From the NCBI RefSeq assembly GCF_030845175.1, contig NZ_CP132542.1, forward strand, positions 2,763,501 to 2,827,500: a stretch of 64,000 nucleotides of DNA, given 5' to 3'. The stretch's first letter is position 1. Each line of letters begins with the position of its first letter. Of the stretch, positions 41,652 to 51,002 are shown one piece after another. Position numbers and translations under genes: made by a program. This stretch comes from Coralliovum pocilloporae. GTDB taxonomy: Bacteria > Pseudomonadota > Alphaproteobacteria > Rhizobiales > Cohaesibacteraceae. The notes under the pieces were generated by a model that worked only from the letters and a program-made list of their open reading frames with translations, was not told the DNA's origin and made no database searches.

Positions 41652-42640
41652 CAGTATGTGCCTCCTTGGCCCTGGGCGTGATCATGGGGAAGGGGAATAT
41701 GGCAGAGCGCCTGCCCCCGGCTGTTGTCGGCCTTGGCAGGCGGCTCGCTCATGCAGCGTTCGGTGGCATGGGCACAACGAGGCGAGAACAGGCATCCGGC
41801 GGGCCGGTCAAACTGGCCCGGTACTACACCGGGAATGGTGGGCAGATGCTTTTCCGTCGCCCGTTCCGGCAGAGCAGACAGCAGCGCTTCCGTATAGGGG
41901 TGATGGGGAGACTTAAACAGGCCATGGACAGACTGGGTCTCCACCTGCTGGCCCGCATATTGTACAAACACCCGCTCGGCGGTCTCTGCCACCACGCCCA
42001 TATCGTGGGTAATCAGGATCAGTCCCATACCATGATCCCGCTGCAGGCTGGTAAGCAGATCAAGGATCTGCGCCTGAATGGTCACATCCAGAGCGGTGGT
42101 CGGCTCATCGGCAATCAGCAGCTTGGGACGACAGGCGGTGGCCATGGCAATCATCACGCGCTGGTTCATGCCGCCGGACATCTGATGCGGAAAGGCGTTG
42201 AGACGTTTTTCCGGCTCGGGAATACCGACGGAATCAAGCAGCTCCACAGCCCGTTTACGGCGCGCCTTGCGGTCCAGATCCAGATGCACCTTCAGGGCTT
42301 CGGTCAGCTGGAAGCCGACAGTAAAGCAGGGGTTGAGGCTGGTCATCGGCTCCTGGAAGATCATCGAGATATCCTTGCCGATGATCTTGCGGCGCTGGCG
42401 CGGGCTCAGATGTTTCAGATCCTGCCCCTCAAACATCATCCGGTCGGCGGTAATGGTTGCGGTCCAGGGCAGAAGGCCCATCAGAGCCAGCATGGACACG
42501 GACTTGCCGGAGCCGGATTCCCCGACAATGGCAACAATTTCACCTGCATCCATGGACAGGGATACGCCATCCACCGCCTTGAAGGCCCCATGGGCTGTCT
42601 TGAAGGTAACCGAGAGATTTTCAAGTTCCAGAAGAGACAT
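41651..42640 (-). CDS. dppD: Dipeptide ABC transporter ATP-binding protein
   Basis: 329 residues from the ATG at 42640, which follows TTGAGGTG. Walker A is in [20 protein letters not shown], the signature in [17 protein letters not shown], Walker B in [20 protein letters not shown], and the C-terminal oligopeptide-type [15 protein letters not shown] segment is present. It pairs with DppF as the two-subunit ATPase. The signature glutamine variant (SGGMNQR) is usual for DppD/OppD. It lies 8 bp behind dppC. Confidence 0.95.
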   Translation of the reverse strand: MSLLELENLSVTFKTAHGAFKAVDGVSLSMDAGEIVAIVGESGSGKSVSMLALMGLLPWTATITADRMMFEGQDLKHLSPRQRRKIIGKDISMIFQEPMTSLNPCFTVGFQLTEALKVHLDLDRKARRKRAVELLDSVGIPEPEKRLNAFPHQMSGGMNQRVMIAMATACRPKLLIADEPTTALDVTIQAQILDLLTSLQRDHGMGLILITHDMGVVAETAERVFVQYAGQQVETQSVHGLFKSPHHPYTEALLSALPERATEKHLPTIPGVVPGQFDRPAGCLFSPRCAHATERCMSEPPAKADNSRGQALCHIPLPHDHAQGQGGTY

Positions 42641-42648
42641 GATGCACC

Positions 42649-43557
42649 TCAAGACCGTTTGAGCTTCGGATCAAGCGCGTCGCGCAATCCGTCACCCACA
42701 AGATTGATTGCCAGAACCGTCAGCAGAATGGCCAGTCCAGGGAAGGTGATGACCCACCAGGCCCTCAGAATGAACTCACGGGCTTCTGCCAGCATGGTGC
42801 CCCATTCCGGGGTTGGCGGCTGGGCACCCATGCCAAGAAAGCCTAGTGCGGCAGCATCCAGAATGGCAGAGGAGAACGACAGGGTTGCCTGCACAATCAG
42901 CGGTGCCATGCAGTTGGGCAGCACAGTAACAAACATCAGCCGCAACGGGCCGACACCCGACACCTTGGCAGCGGTCACGTAGTCCTTTGTCCGCTCACCC
43001 ATGACAGACGCCCGGGTCAGTCGCACATAGTGGGGCTGCAGCACAATGGCGATGGAAATCATGGCGTTCAGCAGGCTGGGGCCAAGAATAGCCACCAGAA
43101 CCAGAGCCAGAAGCAGGCTGGGGAAGGCCAGGATAACGTCCATCACCCGCATGATCAGCGTATCGACCCAGCCACGGGCGAAACCGGCAATCAGGCCGAT
43201 GAGAATGCCGCCGGTCAGGGCGATGGAAACCACCACACAGCCGATAAACAGTGAATAGCGCGCCCCATGGATCAGACGGGACAGGATATCCCGACCGACC
43301 GGGTCTGTCCCAAGCAGGAATTCCACACTGCCGCCTTCCATCCAAAAGGGTGGTTTCAGCAGGGCATCGCGATATTGCTCGTTTGGTGCATGGGGTGCGA
43401 TCACATCGGCCAGAAGAGCCATCAGCACAATGAGGCCGAAGAAAATAAGGCCGACCACCGCACCGCGGTTCTCGCTGAAATAGCTCCAGAACTCCTTGAA
43501 GAGCGCCAGACGGCCGCCTTTACGGGTATCGACAGTATCAAGTGTTTCGCTGGACAT
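42649..43557 (-). CDS. dppC: Dipeptide ABC transporter permease
   Basis: 302 residues with about six membrane segments. The N-terminal OppC region ([20 protein letters not shown]) is followed by [20 protein letters not shown] and the EAA loop [20 protein letters not shown]-type segment ahead of [11 protein letters not shown]. It forms the channel with DppB. It is 5 bp behind dppB and 8 bp ahead of dppD, so all four are one transcription unit. Confidence 0.95.
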   Translation of the reverse strand: MSSETLDTVDTRKGGRLALFKEFWSYFSENRGAVVGLIFFGLIVLMALLADVIAPHAPNEQYRDALLKPPFWMEGGSVEFLLGTDPVGRDILSRLIHGARYSLFIGCVVVSIALTGGILIGLIAGFARGWVDTLIMRVMDVILAFPSLLLALVLVAILGPSLLNAMISIAIVLQPHYVRLTRASVMGERTKDYVTAAKVSGVGPLRLMFVTVLPNCMAPLIVQATLSFSSAILDAAALGFLGMGAQPPTPEWGTMLAEAREFILRAWWVITFPGLAILLTVLAINLVGDGLRDALDPKLKRS

Positions 43558-43562
43558 GGCGC

Positions 43563-44573
43563 TTACCTCGTATGCCGGATGCGCGGATTGATCAGGCCAT
43601 AGAGCATGTCGACAATCAGATTGACGATCATCACAATGCCAGCGATCAACAGCAGGCCGCCCTGAACAGACGGATAGTCACGGCGGAAAATGGAATCGAC
43701 CATCCACTTGCCGACCCCCGGCCAGGCAAAGATGGTTTCGGTCAGAATAGCTCCGGCAAACAGCACACCAATCTGTAGGCCGATCACGGTAATGACCGGG
43801 ATCATGGCATTGCGCAGGGCATGAAGACCGATGACGCGCCAGGGTGTCAGGCCCTTGGCCCGTGCTGTGCGGACGTAATCCTCGCTCAGCACTTCCAGCA
43901 TGGCGGAACGGGTCTGGCGGGCAATCACCGCCATGGGGATTGTCGAGAGCACAATAGAGGGCAGGATCAGGTGAGCGAGCGCTGATTTGAAGGCCCCGGG
44001 CTGGCCGGAGAGCCAGGCATCAATCACATAGAAGCCGGTTACGCTGTCAAAGAAGTAGAGAACCGAAATCCGGCCTGAGACCGGCGTCCAGCCAAGCCAG
44101 CCGGAAAAGACGATAATCAGCAGCAGAGCCCACCAGAAAATCGGCATGGAATAGCCCACAAGTGCTGTGGTCATCACCGTATGATCAAAGGTGGAGCCGC
44201 GCCGGACCGCTGCAATCACTCCAGCCGGAACCCCAAGCGCAACCGCAATGATAATGGCGGCAAACGAGAGTTCCATGGTGGCGGGGAAGAGGGTCAGGAA
44301 CTCTTCCAGAATAGGCTGCTTGGTGGAAAAGGACTTGCCCAGGTCTCCCTGGATGACACCACCGATATAGTCCAGATACTGTTCCCAGAGCGGGCGGTCG
44401 AAACCGAACTGGGCCATCAGCTCCGCGTGGCGTTCAGGCGTTACCCCGCGCTCTCCGGCCATCAGAAGGACCGGGTCGCCTGGCAACAGCCGGATGAAAA
44501 AGAAAGCCACAACGGTCACACCGATAAAGGTCGGGATGAGAAGACCGATGCGTGTCAGAAGAAAGCGTAACAT
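43563..44573 (-). CDS. dppB: Dipeptide ABC transporter permease
   Basis: 336 residues with the family's N-terminal MLRFLLTRIGLLIPTFIGVT helix, the substrate-side PLWEQYLDYIGGVIQGDLGK loop and the EAA region DYVRTARAKGLTPWRVIGLHALRNAMIPV. It is the first gene after the dppA terminator, so its expression depends on read-through or on a promoter in the 272-bp spacer. Confidence 0.95.
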   Translation of the reverse strand: MLRFLLTRIGLLIPTFIGVTVVAFFFIRLLPGDPVLLMAGERGVTPERHAELMAQFGFDRPLWEQYLDYIGGVIQGDLGKSFSTKQPILEEFLTLFPATMELSFAAIIIAVALGVPAGVIAAVRRGSTFDHTVMTTALVGYSMPIFWWALLLIIVFSGWLGWTPVSGRISVLYFFDSVTGFYVIDAWLSGQPGAFKSALAHLILPSIVLSTIPMAVIARQTRSAMLEVLSEDYVRTARAKGLTPWRVIGLHALRNAMIPVITVIGLQIGVLFAGAILTETIFAWPGVGKWMVDSIFRRDYPSVQGGLLLIAGIVMIVNLIVDMLYGLINPRIRHTR

Positions 44574-44800
44574 AAGCGTCTAACCCAGCTCATTGGTAAA
44601 GACGAGATTTGAAATGGATCCGCCGAAGATGTGGTCTCAGTTTACCCGGAAGAAGAGGCCCGGAAGGGCAGGCCTTGTTTCCGGATCGGAACTGCTGGCA
44701 AGAACCATGCTCGATTGGCGTGATCTATGCGCATGATCTGAACCGGCAGGCCTTGATCTTGCGCAAATCCGCCCGGCTTTGATGCCATAATCGGGCGAAC

Positions 44801-44835
44801 AAAAAAACCGGGGCGATCTGAATGATCGCCCCGGT
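44801..44835 (-). terminator. Strong hairpin between dppA and dppB
   Basis: ACCGGGGCGATC and GATCGCCCCGGT form a perfect 12-bp stem (44807-44818 with 44824-44835) around TGAAT. Read on the minus strand it is followed by TTTTTTTGTTCG. It begins 11 bp after the dppA stop and should lower expression of the membrane genes relative to the binding protein. No gene is seen in 44574-44800. Confidence 0.92.
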
Positions 44836-44845
44836 CTTCGTCAGA

Positions 44846-46435
44846 TTACTTCAGGTCTACGCCGTAGAAGATGTGACCGCCGAACGGATCGATGCGGAAG
44901 TCAACCACTTCATTGCGCACCGGCTTGAAGACAACCGAATGGGCAATCGTGTTCCACGGAGCCTGCTCCTTGAAGACGAGCTGGGCTTTTTCGTAAAGCT
45001 TCACGCGCTCGGCCTGATCGGAAACCTGCTTGGCTTTCTGGATCAGATCTTCAAACGGCTGGTGGCACCACTGGGCGCGGTTGGAACCGCCAACACCGGA
45101 GCAGCCGAGAAGAACGGCGAGGAAGTTATCCGGATCGCCATTGTCACCTGTCCAGCCCAGAAGAACAGCACCGTCGCGGTCTTCGTCCTTGGAACGCTTC
45201 AGATACTCGCCCCACTCGTAGGAGACGATTTCCGCTTCAACGCCAACCTTGGCCCAGTCTGCCTGGATAAGTTCAGCCATACGGCGGGCATTCGGGTTGT
45301 AAGGACGCTGAACCGGCATGGCCCAGATCTTGGTTTTCAGACCGGATACACCGGCATCTGCCAGCATCTTCTTGGCCGCTTCCGGATCATAGGCGTCATC
45401 AACGGTTTTCTCGTTGTAAGACCAGATGGTCGGCGGGATCGGGTTCTTGGCCACTTTACCGGCACCCTGGAACACAGCATCAATGATGGCGTTCTTGTTG
45501 ACGGCCATGTTCAGTGCCTTGCGCACGTCTGCCCGGTCAAACGGAGGGGTCTTGGAGTTATAGGCCAGATAGCCCACATTCAGACCTTCCTGGCTCATCA
45601 GGTTGATGTCGGCATCAGCCTTCATCGCTTCGATATCGGCCGGGTTCGGATAAGGCATCACGTGGCATTCACCGGCTTTCAGCTTCTGATAGCGTACGGA
45701 TGCGTCCGGTGTGATGGCGAAGATGAGATTGTCGATCTTGGCCTTGCCTGCCCAGTATTCCGGATGCGCCTTGTAGCGGATCACGGCGTCTTTCTGATAG
45801 GCAACGAGCTGGAACGGGCCTGTGCCGACCGGATCAAGGTCAACCTTTTCCTTGGTGCCTGCCGCATCCATGGCAGCGGCATATTCAGCTGACATGATGG
45901 ACGCGAAGTCCATGGCCAGGTTGGCGATCATCGGCGCTTCCGGACGGTTGAGCACGAATTTGACCGTGTGATCATCCACCTTGACGATGTCTTTCATCAG
46001 GGCTGGCATGTCCATGCCGTTGAAATACTCATAAGAGCCGCCGGACACACCATGGAACGGGTGGCCTTTGTCGAGCTGACGACGGAAGGAATAGACCACG
46101 TCATCCGCATTGAAGTCGCGGCTCGGGGTAAAGCCCTGTGTTGAGTGGAATTTCACGCCCTTACGCAGGTGGAAAGTGTATTCCAGGCCATCCTCGGAGA
46201 CGTCCCAACGCTCGGCCAGAGCCGGGACGATTGTGGTGGAGCCGCGCTCGAACTCGACCAGACGGTTGAAAATCTGACGGGATGACGCGTCAAATGTGGT
46301 GCCTGCCGTGTAGAGCGAGGGGTTGAAGCCTTCCGGGCTGCCCTCGGAGCAATAGACCAGCGTTTTTGCGGATACGGTGGATGCCAAAGCCAGCATCAGA
46401 CCGGTTGCCGCTAAAGTTGTTTTGATAAGTTTCAT
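44846..46435 (-). CDS. dppA: Periplasmic dipeptide-binding protein
   Basis: 529 residues. The signal peptide MKLIKTTLAATGLMLALAST ends near VSA-KTLVYCSEGSPEGFNPSL, the standard DppA N-terminus. Family blocks include LVEFERGSTTIVPALAERWD, GLEYTFHLRKGVKFHST, DVVYSFRRQLDKGHPF and LLGWTGDNGDPDNFLAVLLG. It delivers peptides (and heme or aminolevulinate in some bacteria) to DppBCDF. The start at 46435 follows GGGAGGAATTC. It is the first gene of the operon and is followed by a strong terminator. Confidence 0.95.
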   Translation of the reverse strand: MKLIKTTLAATGLMLALASTVSAKTLVYCSEGSPEGFNPSLYTAGTTFDASSRQIFNRLVEFERGSTTIVPALAERWDVSEDGLEYTFHLRKGVKFHSTQGFTPSRDFNADDVVYSFRRQLDKGHPFHGVSGGSYEYFNGMDMPALMKDIVKVDDHTVKFVLNRPEAPMIANLAMDFASIMSAEYAAAMDAAGTKEKVDLDPVGTGPFQLVAYQKDAVIRYKAHPEYWAGKAKIDNLIFAITPDASVRYQKLKAGECHVMPYPNPADIEAMKADADINLMSQEGLNVGYLAYNSKTPPFDRADVRKALNMAVNKNAIIDAVFQGAGKVAKNPIPPTIWSYNEKTVDDAYDPEAAKKMLADAGVSGLKTKIWAMPVQRPYNPNARRMAELIQADWAKVGVEAEIVSYEWGEYLKRSKDEDRDGAVLLGWTGDNGDPDNFLAVLLGCSGVGGSNRAQWCHQPFEDLIQKAKQVSDQAERVKLYEKAQLVFKEQAPWNTIAHSVVFKPVRNEVVDFRIDPFGGHIFYGVDLK

Positions 46436-46547
46436 GAATTCCTCCCACGGAATGGGCTTATCTAGATCACTAAAGCGCCGGTATCTTATCAACAATCACG
46501 AAGCCGTGAACTGGGTTTGAGGTAACTTTTGCTGTTTTGCACAAATT

Positions 46548-46593
46548 CGGAATAAATCTCGATTCCGCCGTGTGGAACAAAAAGAATATTCCG
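46548..46593. promoter_or_regulatory. Two adjacent GGAAT inverted repeats upstream of dppA
   Basis: CGGAAT (46548) pairs with ATTCCG (46562), and GGAAC (46574) with ATTCCG (46588). Together they form two tandem imperfect palindromes 113-160 bp before dppA, a plausible double operator. No protein can be named. Confidence 0.4.
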
Positions 46594-47064
46594 TTGGGAT
46601 GCCATTTTGAAAAATTATTTTCATCTGTATGCAATTTGTTTCAGCCGTTTCCACCCCTATAAGCGTCAATCTGATGCCCGCTTTTGAGGTTTAAACGGGC
46701 TACAACTCCGAAGAATTTAGTTGGTGAGTCTGGCAACTGATGATGGTCTTGGCTTGTGCGTTGGGACTCTGACTCAATGACCCGGCTCAGGTGTGATTGT
46801 GCTGTTTCGCCAGGCGGGGCAAATCGTCTTGAATCAATGACGTGCCCATTTGGGCAAACTCAAAGCCAGGGGATTTGCAACCTAATTTTGTAAACAAAAA
46901 TGTTTATTCCGTGTGAATGGTAACGTCGTCATAAATTGGCGTGGAAGTGATCCAGACTCTCCGGGGCAAAATATAACGTTGTAATCAATATGAGGTATTT
47001 AAATACCGTATATTGAGGATTTCGGATGGGGCCGAACCAACTTTTATTGTCGGAGAACAATCTT
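46594..47064. other. Long non-coding spacer before the RTX gene
   Basis: AT-rich, with promoter-like stretches near 46605-46640 and 46960-47010. The piece 46800-46845 (GCTGTTTCGC..GGGGCAAATC..TTGAATC) loosely resembles the left side of the IS5-type remnant at 9481-9515 and may be an insertion-sequence scar. I see no gene. Confidence 0.4.
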
Positions 47065-48105
47065 ATGAATGAAGAAGAACTGAACCAGACCGCAGCCCTT
47101 GGTGCGGCCCTTGTTTCTCCTGCCTCTGCGGTAGAGACATCGACAACAGAAGCACCGGCTGTTGAACCTGCGCCGGAAGCTGAGGTTGCTGCTCCAGATA
47201 TCCCGGAAATTGAGCCCGTAACACGTGTTGTAAGAAACAATGGTGATGTTGTTGTAACCGGCACAGATGCAGCTGACACAATTGATGAAGCGGCAACGAC
47301 CGCCCGCGTTATCGTGCGTGCTGGCGACGGCAATGACGATATCACAACCGGATCAGGCAATGACCGTATTGTAGCTGGTGTAGGCAATGACGTGGTCAAT
47401 GCCGGAGCAGGAGCTGATGATGTTCGCGGCGGTGCTGGCAATGATGAGCTGAACGGCGGCGCCGGCAATGACGAACTGAATGGCGGCTCTGGTGATGACG
47501 TTCTGAATGGCGATGAAGGTGCAGATATTCTGTACGGCGGCGGCGGTAACGATGAACTGAACGGTGGAATCGGCAACGACCTGCTCTTCGGTGGTGGCGG
47601 CAATGATGAACTCAACGGCGGTGAAGGTCGCGATCAGCTTGGCGGCGGCGGCGGTAACGACGTCCTGAATGGTGGTGCCGGTGACGATTCGATTGGTGGA
47701 GGCCGTGGTGCTGATGAGCTGAATGGTGGTTCCGGACGGGACTTCCTGAATGGTCAGCAAGGCAATGACGTGATCAATGGTGGTACCGGCGTTGACACTC
47801 TACGCGGAGAAGGCGGCAGTGACACTCTGGACGGCGGAGCCGACCTTGACATTCTGTTCGGCGGTGGTGGTAGAGATACCTTTATCTTCCGAGATGGTAA
47901 TGATCGGGATGTTATTTTCGACTTCCGCCAGGGAGCTGACACACTGCAGATCGACGTGGAAGGTGTCGATGATTTTGAAGCGTTTCAGGCCGCCCAGGTG
48001 GAAAATGCTCCAGATGATGTGACGCAGTACGACTTCGGTGACGGAGACGTTCTGACCCTTATCGGCAATATAGAGCTGACAGCAGACGATCTGGCCTTCA
48101 TTTAA
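47065..48105 (+). CDS. RTX (hemolysin-type calcium-binding repeat) protein
   Basis: 346 residues from ATG 47065 behind GGAG; an alternative ATG at 47026 adds 13 residues. After an acidic Ala/Pro/Glu-rich N-terminus, about sixteen nonapeptide repeats of the GGxGxDxLx type run from about residue 85 to 270 (GGAGNDELN, GGGGNDELN, GGAGDDSIG). A beta-rich tail follows, ending in ELTADDLAFI, like the C-terminal signal of type I secretion substrates. It has no N-terminal signal peptide and no enzymatic or adhesive domain, so it may be a small calcium-binding surface or biofilm protein. Type I secretion genes are not in the window. Confidence 0.9.
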   Translation: MNEEELNQTAALGAALVSPASAVETSTTEAPAVEPAPEAEVAAPDIPEIEPVTRVVRNNGDVVVTGTDAADTIDEAATTARVIVRAGDGNDDITTGSGNDRIVAGVGNDVVNAGAGADDVRGGAGNDELNGGAGNDELNGGSGDDVLNGDEGADILYGGGGNDELNGGIGNDLLFGGGGNDELNGGEGRDQLGGGGGNDVLNGGAGDDSIGGGRGADELNGGSGRDFLNGQQGNDVINGGTGVDTLRGEGGSDTLDGGADLDILFGGGGRDTFIFRDGNDRDVIFDFRQGADTLQIDVEGVDDFEAFQAAQVENAPDDVTQYDFGDGDVLTLIGNIELTADDLAFI

Positions 48106-48130
48106 GGGCTGCTCGAGCATTGAGAACAGG

Positions 48131-48158
48131 GACGGCGTCAGAATTGGCGCCGTCTTTC
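48131..48158 (+). terminator. Intrinsic terminator of the RTX gene
   Basis: GACGGCG and CGCCGTC form a 7-bp stem around TCAGAATTGG, then TTTCT, 25 bp after the stop. Confidence 0.82.
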
Positions 48159-48339
48159 TGCATCTGTCTTATACCCGTACGGGATGGTGTCGTCCGGCTT
48201 GCAGCATTTAAGTGATCAGGACAGCAGCCCATACCCGGCCTGTAGTTGTGGTCGCCGTACGAACTCCGAAATGGTTATATTTTTCTTCCTTGTTGAAGCG
48301 ACGTGCCAGGGAGCTTGTCATGAGTAAGTCCTTGCCTGC

Positions 48340-49281
48340 TCATGCCGTCGCGGGTTTTACCCCAAAGCTGTTTTCGCGATGGCGGACGAGGGCGGTCAGC
48401 ATGTCATTATAGGGCGTTTCCACACCCAGCTCCCGACCCAGTTTCGGAACAATTCCATTGATGGCGTCAAGCTCAGACGGGCGCTCGGCCAGGTGATCGA
48501 GCAGCATGGACGGGCGGGCTTTCGGCATACCTGCTCCAAAGGCTGAGACATAGGCAACAGGGTCTTCAAAGCTTAAGGGAATCTCTTTGATCCGGGCGAT
48601 CTTGTGGGCTTCCTGCATGGCGCCGATGGCAACGGCCCAGTGGTCAGGGTTCGCCATCAGCTCCCCGACGGTCTGGCCAAAAACGGTGCAGGGCGCGCTG
48701 AACGTGACATTGCAGAGAAATTTCTCCCAGATCAGCTGATGGATGTTTTCAAAGGCTCTGGCATCAAAGCTGGCACCCTGCCAGACAGTCTCGATTTCCT
48801 TCAGTCTTGATGTCAGGCCACCATTGAGCTCTCCGATCCGGATCAGCTTCATGGCATTGTGGTGAGCATGGCCAGGGCCTTTCATGGAGGCCCCAAAGCC
48901 GTCGGCGACACCCAGCAGCACATTATCGGGTGCCATATGTCGGGAGATGCGTTCTCCGGCCCCGAGGCCGTTCTGGATGGTCAGAACCAGAGCCTCCGGC
49001 CCGATGACTGGAGCAACAGCTTTTGCTGCTGCCTCAACAGCAGAAGCCTTCGTGGCTATCAGGCACAGATCACAGACCCCCACATCAGTCATGTGGGTGG
49101 TGGCCCTGATCGAGGTGACCACGCGACTGCCGCTGGCTCCTTCAAGCCGAAGCCCTTCTGTATTGATGGCATTGACGTGTTCTTCCCATGGATCAACGGC
49201 CCAGACCTCATGCCCGGCATCCGCCAGCAGAGCCGCATAGACGCTGCCCATCGCGCCAACGCCCATCACAACTATCTTCAT
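48340..49281 (-). CDS. 2-dehydropantoate 2-reductase family protein (PanE/ApbA-like)
   Basis: 313 residues. The NADP-binding fold opens MKIVVMGVGAMGSVYAALLA (GxGxxG). IATKASAVEAAA and LTIQNGLGAGERI follow, with the catalytic Lys/Glu region in LIWEKFLCNVTFSAPCTVFG and the C-terminal domain from about 175. Its ATG overlaps the MttB-like stop by ATGA, so it is unlikely to be the housekeeping PanE. A reductase acting on a 2-oxo product or a methylated amine intermediate linked to the MttB-like step is a reasonable inference. Confidence 0.87.
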   Translation of the reverse strand: MKIVVMGVGAMGSVYAALLADAGHEVWAVDPWEEHVNAINTEGLRLEGASGSRVVTSIRATTHMTDVGVCDLCLIATKASAVEAAAKAVAPVIGPEALVLTIQNGLGAGERISRHMAPDNVLLGVADGFGASMKGPGHAHHNAMKLIRIGELNGGLTSRLKEIETVWQGASFDARAFENIHQLIWEKFLCNVTFSAPCTVFGQTVGELMANPDHWAVAIGAMQEAHKIARIKEIPLSFEDPVAYVSAFGAGMPKARPSMLLDHLAERPSELDAINGIVPKLGRELGVETPYNDMLTALVRHRENSFGVKPATA

Positions 49282-50807
49282 AATTGCCCCATCCTGTTTC
49301 TGGGAAGTCTGATCGGGAATTCCGCCCGCAGAACCTTGTCCACATCTGGCGGAATATGGGTTGGAAAGTGTGTCTCCAGCACCGTTTCAACCCGCTGTCT
49401 GGCCGCGCTGTTGATGGTTGGCGATCCACTGGCAAGCCACGCCTCCGGCGCTTGTCGGTCCGCATGGTCCGGATAGATGAAATCCGATTTCATGCGGGCA
49501 TAGGTTTCCGGGTGCCCGAGAAAATGGCCGTCTCCACTCACGGTCTGCGCGATCACGTCCAGATCGAGTGTGCTGTTGTTCACCTCAACAGGGACGGCAG
49601 ATCTCAGAATTGCCCCCAACATGTCATTGTCGATGATATAGGCCTCAAAAGACGTGGCCATGAGACCCGCCTGAGTGCCTGCGGCCTGGGTAACCAGATT
49701 GGCCCCGGCCTGAACAGCCATGGTGACTGACAGGGATTTTTCATAGCCCGCCTGCGCATCGGCAATCTTGCTGTCCGTTGCCCCTGCAATCGTCGAATTG
49801 GGCAGAGTGTAGAAACGGGCCATCTGGGTTGCCGCTGCCGTCAGAATGGCCTGTTCACCGCTGCCCCCGGCCATGCCTCCGGACCGGAGGTCCGTGATCA
49901 TCGGCCTTGCGCCATAGACCGCCAGACAGTCCGGGTTGGCCAGCCAGGCGATGATCATCCCCGCCAGGGTTTCGGCGTTGGTCTGGGCCAGACAACCTGC
50001 CATGGTCACCGGGCTGGATGCGCCCATCTGCCCGAATGTGTTGACCATGACCGGCAAGCCCAGTCGTGCAGCCTCCATGAGCGAGGCTGCAGCGTTAGTA
50101 TCAAAGCGCAGAGGGGGAACCACGTGATTGATATTGAGTGACAGGAACGGTCGCGCCTTGAAGGCGTCAGCGGATCCGGCCACAAGAGCACAGATGCGCG
50201 CGATATCCCGTACATGGGCAACAGTGCTGACACTTGTCATCACATGTTTTGACGTGCCGGACAGCGCCGCATAGGCCGTGTTGATATCCAGATCGTAAGC
50301 GGTGGTCATATCCCCGGCAATCATGGAGCGCGAGAAAAAGCGGATATTCTCAAGACTGTCGACCAGTCTTGCAGCATCATAAAGGTCTGCCAGCAGAGCA
50401 GGGCGATAGGTGCCATCAAGCCGGTCGACAATCATCGGCGAGGCCCCGCCTGAACCGGCGTGCGCCCTGGCGTCTGTCAGCACCAGATCATGTCGGGATG
50501 TGCGCCCGTAAAGCGTGATATTCCGTCTGAGCCCTGACAGGGCCTCTTCGATCAGACTGAGAGGGAAGGTGAGCCGACCGGTTTCTGTCAGCTTGCCGCC
50601 ACGTGCTGTCACGGCATCATGAACCGGGTCCGGTGCATCACTCAGGCCGATAGACGTAAGGATGTTGCGAGAGGCCTCATCGATCCGCCCCAAATCGTCA
50701 GGTGAAAGCGGCGACAATCGCCCGGCAATTGGAGCCAGCTGTTCTTGTTCTAAGGGTGCAGAAGCCGCCCGGCGACGACCACGTTTACGCGATGATCCTC
50801 CCTCCAT
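49278..50807 (-). CDS. Trimethylamine-methyltransferase (MttB) superfamily protein, non-pyrrolysine
   Basis: 509 residues covering the TIM barrel of the MttB family. It has ITLYGRTSRHDLVLTDARAH then GGASPMIVDRLDGTYRPA, FSRSMIAGDMTT, NTFGQMGASSPVTMAGCLAQ and GHFLGHPETYARMKSDFIYP. No in-frame amber codon is present, so it lacks pyrrolysine and belongs with the MtgB-like quaternary-amine demethylases or related paralogues. The N-terminus is a basic run (RKRGRRRAAS). No corrinoid protein adjoins it, which leaves the methyl acceptor open. It is followed by an overlapping PanE-like gene. Confidence 0.87.
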   Translation of the reverse strand: MEGGSSRKRGRRRAASAPLEQEQLAPIAGRLSPLSPDDLGRIDEASRNILTSIGLSDAPDPVHDAVTARGGKLTETGRLTFPLSLIEEALSGLRRNITLYGRTSRHDLVLTDARAHAGSGGASPMIVDRLDGTYRPALLADLYDAARLVDSLENIRFFSRSMIAGDMTTAYDLDINTAYAALSGTSKHVMTSVSTVAHVRDIARICALVAGSADAFKARPFLSLNINHVVPPLRFDTNAAASLMEAARLGLPVMVNTFGQMGASSPVTMAGCLAQTNAETLAGMIIAWLANPDCLAVYGARPMITDLRSGGMAGGSGEQAILTAAATQMARFYTLPNSTIAGATDSKIADAQAGYEKSLSVTMAVQAGANLVTQAAGTQAGLMATSFEAYIIDNDMLGAILRSAVPVEVNNSTLDLDVIAQTVSGDGHFLGHPETYARMKSDFIYPDHADRQAPEAWLASGSPTINSAARQRVETVLETHFPTHIPPDVDKVLRAEFPIRLPRNRMGQL

Positions 50808-50888
50808 AACCTGGACGTCCGCACCTTTCTATCCTGTTTCCTGAAGATAGGGTATTTGTGTGAAAACGGAGTCACCCCAAATGCTCTA

Positions 50889-50949
50889 TCTCTTTGTTTC
50901 CAAGCATATTCTTATCCGAAAACCGCACACACTTTTCGGAAATATGCTC
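50889..50949. repeat. Rhizobial-type intergenic palindromic repeat, copy 2
   Basis: Partner of 45-104: TCTCTTTGTTTCCAAGCATA... to AATATGCTC with inner TTATCCGAAAACCGCACACA. It lies between the MttB-like and RpiR genes; the 195-bp spacer holds nothing else that I recognise. Confidence 0.78.
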
Positions 50950-51002
50950 TAGACTATGGCATCTGTTCCCTCTCAGGCAATCCCCATAGTCAGGGTGTCC
51001 CC

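Noticed and set aside
47353-47760. An Ile/Ala/Thr-rich minus-strand frame
   Set aside because: It is the antisense reading of the RTX nonapeptide repeats, hence its periodic look.
49278-50807. Pyrrolysine-containing trimethylamine methyltransferase
   Set aside because: No in-frame amber codon occurs where Pyl would be expected, so the gene is a non-pyrrolysine member.
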